From: an uncultured Bacteroides sp.
Lineage (GTDB): Bacteria; Bacteroidota; Bacteroidia; Bacteroidales; Bacteroidaceae
Length of the DNA: 18,440 nucleotides
Reading direction: 5' to 3'
Assembly: GCA_900546355.1 (NCBI GenBank)
Contig: URCM01000063.1
Location: 1 to 18,440, forward strand
The position numbers were made by a program, and so were the translations under genes. The notes beneath the pieces were generated by a model, which ran no database searches, was not told where the DNA came from, and saw only the letters and a program-made list of their open reading frames with translations. Shown here in pieces: positions 15,052 through 18,440 of the stretch (the first letter of the stretch is position 1; each line of letters begins with the position of its first letter).

Positions 15052-16203
15052 TTATTTTTCTACACCAAACTGGAAGATACAGTGGCTTTGATAAGTTTCG
15101 CCCGGTTTCAAGATGACAGAAGGCCATTGCGGATTGTTAGGACTGTCAGGATAATGCTGTGTCTCTAAACATACCGAAGCGCGTTGCGGATAGGCGATGC
15201 CTTTCTTTCCTTTCACCGTCCCGTCAAGGAAATTTCCTGTATATACCTGTATACCTGGCTCATTGGTATAAACCGTCAAAGTGATTCCGGTTGTCGGGCT
15301 ACTTAACTTAGCCGCCACTTGACTGATGTCACCCTTGGTTTTCAATACCCAGTTATGGTCGAAACCATTACCGAATTTTACTTGTTCGTTATCAAACTCA
15401 GTAACAGACGGAGCGATAGGTTTCGGTGTGTTAAAGTCGAAAGGAGTATCCTTTACAGCCATCATCTTGCCATTGGTCATATAAGTACTGTCTACCGGCG
15501 TAATGCTATCCGAAGCCACATACAGGACCTGGTCGGTACCCGGTTTCGAAGGATCACCGTTCAGGTTAAAATATGAGTGGTTGGTCATATTGATAACCGT
15601 TGTTTTATCAGTCGTAGCGTCATATTTGATATCCACGGCATTGTCTGCGGTCAATGAATAAGTCACATGAGCTGTTACATTGCCCGGGAAGTTGTTATCG
15701 CCGTCTGCCGAATTCATGGTCAAAACCAGTGTACTATCGTTCAGCTGGTTAGCTTCGTACACCTGGTATTGCCATCCCGTCGGTCCACCATGCAAACAGT
15801 GTCCGAAGTTGTTTACCGGCAACTGTATCAGTGTACCGTCTACTTTCATCTGCCCTTTGTTGATACGATTGGCATACCGCCCAATCGATGCGCCAAAATC
15901 ACTTGGAATATGCTGATAATCGGCAATGCTGTCAAAACCTAGCACCACATCGGTCATCGTTCCGTTTTTATCAGGCACCATCAACGAAACGATACGTCCA
16001 CCAAAATTGGTAACACACACTTCCATTCCATTATGGTTTGTCAACGTATACAGCTTGGTCTGCTTAGTGCCGTCAATTGTCGCCTCAAAATTAGCGGGAT
16101 CCAATCCTGAAAGAGTCAATACAGGCTTCTTTTCCTGCGTAGCGCAACCAGCCAATACAGCCAGTGCAGCGCCCATACCTAAAATCGATTTAATGCTTTT
16201 CAT
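15052..16203 (-). CDS. Aldose 1-epimerase (GalM type), lipoprotein
   Basis: This 383-residue mutarotase interconverts alpha- and beta-anomers of aldoses (EC 5.1.3.3). The N-terminus is a lipoprotein signal with a clear lipobox L-A-G-C, so the mature protein starts at C20 and is probably anchored in the periplasm. Family residues are present: R109 and N112 in GRYANRI, H138 in CLHGGPTGW, catalytic H209 in NHSYFNL and catalytic E347 in CLETQHYPDSPN. It lies between the symporter and araR genes and may supply the transported anomer of L-arabinose. Gaps on either side are 142 and 116 bp, and the downstream gap holds a weak GAAGC/GCTTC hairpin at about 15008-15022. It is not related closely to the cytosolic LacX-type enzyme at 3453-4337. 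Confidence 0.94.
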   Translation of the reverse strand: MKSIKSILGMGAALAVLAGCATQEKKPVLTLSGLDPANFEATIDGTKQTKLYTLTNHNGMEVCVTNFGGRIVSLMVPDKNGTMTDVVLGFDSIADYQHIPSDFGASIGRYANRINKGQMKVDGTLIQLPVNNFGHCLHGGPTGWQYQVYEANQLNDSTLVLTMNSADGDNNFPGNVTAHVTYSLTADNAVDIKYDATTDKTTVINMTNHSYFNLNGDPSKPGTDQVLYVASDSITPVDSTYMTNGKMMAVKDTPFDFNTPKPIAPSVTEFDNEQVKFGNGFDHNWVLKTKGDISQVAAKLSSPTTGITLTVYTNEPGIQVYTGNFLDGTVKGKKGIAYPQRASVCLETQHYPDSPNNPQWPSVILKPGETYQSHCIFQFGVEK

Positions 16204-16238
16204 GATTAATATAATTAAAAATATATAGCCAACGAACT

Positions 16239-16276
16239 ACTCCCCCTCCAAACCTCCCCGCAAGGAGAGGGCTTCC
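16239..16276. repeat. C-rich/G-rich repeat-like element between symporter and mutarotase genes
   Basis: The stretch contains CTCCCCCTCC, then CCTCCCC-GCAA-GGAGAGG, the latter a near-perfect hairpin, in an otherwise AT-rich gap. Very similar 'CCCTCTCC...GGAGGTTTGGAGGGGG' strings are, to my recollection, common between genes in many bacteria, so I regard this as a dispersed intergenic repeat; I cannot test copy number. Confidence 0.35.
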
Positions 16277-16290
16277 CAATACATGAGCGA

Positions 16291-16336
16291 TGGTTCTTTA
16301 AGAGCCCTTCTTCAAAAGAAGAGCCCCAAAGAACCA
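16291..16336 (-). other. Strong stem-loop directly after the symporter gene
   Basis: TGGTTCTTT (16291-16299) pairs with AAAGAACCA (16328-16336), and an inner stem CTTCTT (16307-16312) pairs with AAGAAG (16316-16321) around a 3-base loop. The internal loops carry a direct repeat AAGAGCCC (16300-16307 and 16319-16326). It starts 9 bases after the symporter stop codon. No run of U follows, so it is more likely an mRNA-stabilising or partial termination structure that sets transporter level apart from downstream genes. Confidence 0.55.
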
Positions 16337-16345
16337 CTGTTATTT

Positions 16346-18091
16346 TTACCAGAAATACCAATAGAATGCAGCACAGCAGGCTACAACGCCTAATGTAGCG
16401 ATAACATCCCATTTATTCCAGCTTTCTTTAATGGATTTCTTATAATCACTCGTAAATGTAATAGCTTCCACTTGCTCTTTCGAAGGAGCCGGAGTAAAGC
16501 AAGATACAACCACCATCATAATAATGATGAAGACGAGCAACCAGATTTCGAATATCAACCAGTTGGTCTGCCAGAACCAGGTAGTATATTCCCAGAACGC
16601 ACCTTCCATCACTTTCGTACCTGATTCAGTTACAACGTTGGTAAGCAAACGTACCATACCAATCAAGAAACCACCGATAAGGCCCCATTCACCAGCCTTC
16701 GGCGTAATCTTTTTCGAGAAAATACCAAGAGAGAAGACAGCCACCATAGCAGGAGCGATAAGCGACTGAATATCTTGTAAATAAGAATAAAGGTTACCCA
16801 TGTTCATCATAATCGGCATCCATGCCAACCCTAAAATAACGACAACCACTGTAGCCAGACGGCCTACAAACACATAATGGCTTTCACTCATGCCTTTCTT
16901 CATCGGTTTGTAGAAGTCTTCGGTAAACAGAGTGGCGCAACTATTGAAAAACGCAGCCAAAGAAGCCACCAGCGCACAAACGAAACCAATGGTGACAATG
17001 CCTTTCACACCTGCAGGCAGAATGTTTTTCACCATCATCGCAAACGCACCGTCCGTATCGTGTGTATTAGTGATATCCATCACGATGCCACTACCCGACT
17101 TCATCGAAAGCGCATAAGCCACCATACCGGGAATCAGGAACATGAAAATCGGCAATAATTTAAAGTAACCAGCCGCAATCGTACCACGACGTGCACGTTT
17201 CATTACAGTCGCGTTGTCTTCACCCTTCGTCTGTCCGAGCACACGTTGTACAATGTGCTGGTCGGTACACCAATACCAGAAACCGATGATAGAAGCCCCA
17301 AAGAACACCACATACCCAGGGAATTTAGGATACATCGGGTCGTCAGGATCTGTATGGAACATATGTGTAGTACCGAAACCATCGTGTGCCGCGTTACATA
17401 CAGCCATCATTTGTGTCCATCCATCGGCGATATTACCATCACCCAGCATGCTCAAACCAAGGAACAACACAAGGAAGGAACCTATTATAAGGATAGGAGT
17501 CTGAATGGCAGACAAAGTCATTACACCTTTCATACCACCAAAAACCGTAAACACCGCCGTAATGGCAATCAAACCGATAGCGCCATACCAGAAAGGCAAG
17601 CCCAACAGGTATTCAAAGAAAATACCGCCCGTGAAAGCCGTAACAGAAACTTTTGTCAAGATATAAGCAATCAAAGTGATAATGGAAAGCCATGAACCCG
17701 TGCGCTGTGTATAACGGAATTTCAAGAAATCGGGCATGGTGATGATTTTCCCCAATTTATTATTCAATAACTGGTAAAACGGAACGAACAACCACCCGAG
17801 GATAAGAATCATCCATCCTTGCATCTCCCAGTGTGCCATGCCGACACCATCCTTAGCGCCTGTTCCGGCCAGTCCTACCAAGTGTTCCGAACCGATGTTC
17901 GCGGCGAAGATAGCCGCACCGATAATGTACCAAGGCTCACCTTTACCAAAAAGGTAATCTTCACTGTTAGCCCCTTGCTGTTGCCGTTTGTCTTTTTGGA
18001 TTGCGCGATACACCGCCCACGCAATCAGAATGACTCCTACGGCAAGAACCGCCCAATCGAGCCACACAAATTCACTTGAATTCCAATTCAT
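16346..18091 (-). CDS. Sodium:solute symporter (SSS family), probable L-arabinose importer
   Basis: This 581-residue inner-membrane protein belongs to the SSS/SLC5-like family (vSGLT type), with about 14 hydrophobic helices and an extracytoplasmic N-terminus. Motifs: IFAANIGSEHLVGLAGTG (61-78) in the broken first core helix, MPDFLKFRY (119-127), TVFGGMKGVMTLSAIQ (182-197), the sugar-transporter signature GFWYWCTDQHIVQRVL (270-285), and ASLAAFFNSCATLFTEDFY (376-394), the helix that supplies Na+-site serines/threonines. It imports a sugar with Na+; L-arabinose is inferred because it is the first gene of the arabinose locus. Its upstream region carries the best operator candidate. The start at 18089-18091 is the only ATG giving the full first helix (FVWLDWAVLAVGVILIAW). 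Confidence 0.95.
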   Translation of the reverse strand: MNWNSSEFVWLDWAVLAVGVILIAWAVYRAIQKDKRQQQGANSEDYLFGKGEPWYIIGAAIFAANIGSEHLVGLAGTGAKDGVGMAHWEMQGWMILILGWLFVPFYQLLNNKLGKIITMPDFLKFRYTQRTGSWLSIITLIAYILTKVSVTAFTGGIFFEYLLGLPFWYGAIGLIAITAVFTVFGGMKGVMTLSAIQTPILIIGSFLVLFLGLSMLGDGNIADGWTQMMAVCNAAHDGFGTTHMFHTDPDDPMYPKFPGYVVFFGASIIGFWYWCTDQHIVQRVLGQTKGEDNATVMKRARRGTIAAGYFKLLPIFMFLIPGMVAYALSMKSGSGIVMDITNTHDTDGAFAMMVKNILPAGVKGIVTIGFVCALVASLAAFFNSCATLFTEDFYKPMKKGMSESHYVFVGRLATVVVVILGLAWMPIMMNMGNLYSYLQDIQSLIAPAMVAVFSLGIFSKKITPKAGEWGLIGGFLIGMVRLLTNVVTESGTKVMEGAFWEYTTWFWQTNWLIFEIWLLVFIIIMMVVVSCFTPAPSKEQVEAITFTSDYKKSIKESWNKWDVIATLGVVACCAAFYWYFW

Positions 18092-18177
18092 AATTACGTT
18101 GTTTTTTTTAATGTTTATGTTTTTACTAATAATTAAATATCAAAGGTTACACAGGCCGCAAGGGCGGTTGCCCACAA

Positions 18178-18196
18178 TAGTGTACCGTTTACACTA
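18178..18196. promoter_or_regulatory. Candidate AraR operator (19-bp perfect dyad)
   Basis: TAGTGTA (18178-18184) and TACACTA (18190-18196) are perfect 7-bp inverted arms around a 5-base spacer. The element is 87 bp upstream of the symporter ATG and about 9 bp downstream of a -7-like box, so a bound repressor would block the start of transcription. The symmetry suits a dimeric NrtR-family protein. I found no second complete copy in the other gaps of the locus, which is consistent with control of one long transcript from here. Assignment to AraR is inference. Confidence 0.55.
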
Positions 18197-18205
18197 ATTC
18201 GACTG

Positions 18206-18213
18206 CAATATTA
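18206..18213 (-). promoter_or_regulatory. Candidate -7 element for the arabinose operon
   Basis: On the minus strand the sequence is TAATATTG, one mismatch from TAnnTTTG. It sits inside a second inverted repeat, TAATTCG (18195-18201) and CGAATTA (18214-18220), whose left arm overlaps the operator candidate by two bases. A TTTG box at the right distance upstream is not seen, so activator-dependence is possible. Confidence 0.35.
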
Positions 18214-18304
18214 CGAATTATTACGGAGTTATGTTCACATATCCATGTGTTAGAAAACATATTTGGACGATTTTTATACCAAAAAGTATTCTTTTGTCCA
18301 CTTA

Positions 18305-18328
18305 GCCCTCACAAACGCCCTCACAAAC
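18305..18328. repeat. Tandem 12-bp direct repeat upstream of the arabinose operon
   Basis: GCCCTCACAAAC occurs twice in perfect tandem (18305-18316 and 18317-18328). On the minus strand each unit reads GTTTGTGAGGGC and contains a TGTGA half-site like those used by Crp-type proteins. It lies about 90-120 bp upstream of the putative promoter. An activator-binding role is possible but unproven. Confidence 0.6.
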
Positions 18329-18389
18329 GACGTTCATCTTTCCGGCCCGTGAATGTCCCATTTTATCAATAAGAAGTTGGTTTCACCTT

Positions 18390-18407
18390 AGAAGCTGTTT
18401 TGAATTT
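18390..18407 (-). repeat. 18-bp repeat, copy B (inverted partner at 57-74)
   Basis: This is the exact reverse complement of 57-74. It is in non-coding DNA near the right edge, so any larger element could run beyond the window. Confidence 0.5.
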
Positions 18408-18440
18408 CTCCAAAAAGTTTTTCTTGGCTTGATGTATCCG

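Larger units (their letters stand above)
18092..18440. other. 349-bp non-coding control region of the arabinose locus
   Basis: No open reading frame of note is present on either strand. The stretch holds, reading away from the symporter start, a poly-T/AT leader (18100-18140), a GGGC-GGTT-GCCC mini-hairpin (18161-18172), the operator-like dyad, a second dyad around a -7-like box, a tandem 12-bp repeat and one copy of the 18-bp repeat. No gene for a neighbour beginning at the right edge is visible. Confidence 0.75.

Noticed and set aside
15047..15054. Possible -7 element (TAAGTTTA on the minus strand) for a separate araR promoter
   Set aside because: The last base differs from the consensus and the nearest TTTG is only 11 bases upstream, too close.
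18240..18300. Candidate promoter with CAAAAAGTATTCTTTTG dyad in the right-end region
   Set aside because: TA and TTTG are three rather than two bases apart and the spacing to the upstream TTTG is about 23; it does not fit the Bacteroides consensus well enough to call.

Overview
The window looks like a chromosomal segment from a gut Bacteroidales bacterium (Bacteroides, Phocaeicola or a close relative). The evidence is the content and style of the genes: a Nudix-type AraR repressor with a TPR-less araBAD-type cluster around it, a TPR sensor kinase of the LytS type with a LytTR regulator, Sec/lipoprotein-exported GH51 enzymes and mutarotase, little use of strong Shine-Dalgarno sites, and promoter-like sequences of the Bacteroides TTTG / TAnnTTTG kind. 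Species cannot be fixed from the sequence alone.

Layout. Bases 1-507 hold no intact gene, only a probable 3' remnant of an outer-membrane barrel protein (225-365). A sensor kinase/response regulator pair follows on the minus strand (3295 down to 508, overlapping by 17 bp). Divergent from it, on the plus strand, are a cytosolic LacX-type aldose 1-epimerase (3453-4337) and a TIGR03915/DUF4130 'DNA metabolism' protein (4358-5125). A triple 15-bp palindrome lies in the convergent gap (5139-5199), followed by a minus-strand pyridoxal/pyridoxamine kinase with an unusual N-terminal extension (5363-6370).

From 18091 down to 6619 every gene is on the minus strand and together they form one L-arabinose catabolic locus. 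In transcription order: SSS-family sugar:sodium symporter, lipoprotein aldose 1-epimerase, Nudix-type AraR repressor, AraD, AraA, FGGY ribulokinase, and two secreted GH51 alpha-L-arabinofuranosidases. The logic is: GH51 enzymes free L-arabinose from oligosaccharides in the periplasm, the mutarotase equilibrates anomers, the symporter imports the sugar, AraA makes L-ribulose, the kinase makes L-ribulose 5-phosphate and AraD makes D-xylulose 5-phosphate. AraR presumably represses the locus until arabinose is present; a 19-bp perfect dyad (TAGTGTA-N5-TACACTA, 18178-18196) just upstream of the first gene is the best operator candidate. A large nested hairpin (6534-6609) closes the locus.

The gaps inside the locus carry several hairpin-forming sequences (16291-16336, 13534-13558, 11871-11945, 10187-10219) that could tune expression of individual cistrons. 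I do not see a wholly new biological system here; the most interesting unexplained items are the regulatory architecture upstream of the transporter, the 23-bp-spaced palindromes at 5139-5199, the solitary TIGR03915 gene, and an 18-bp sequence present in opposite orientations near both ends of the window.
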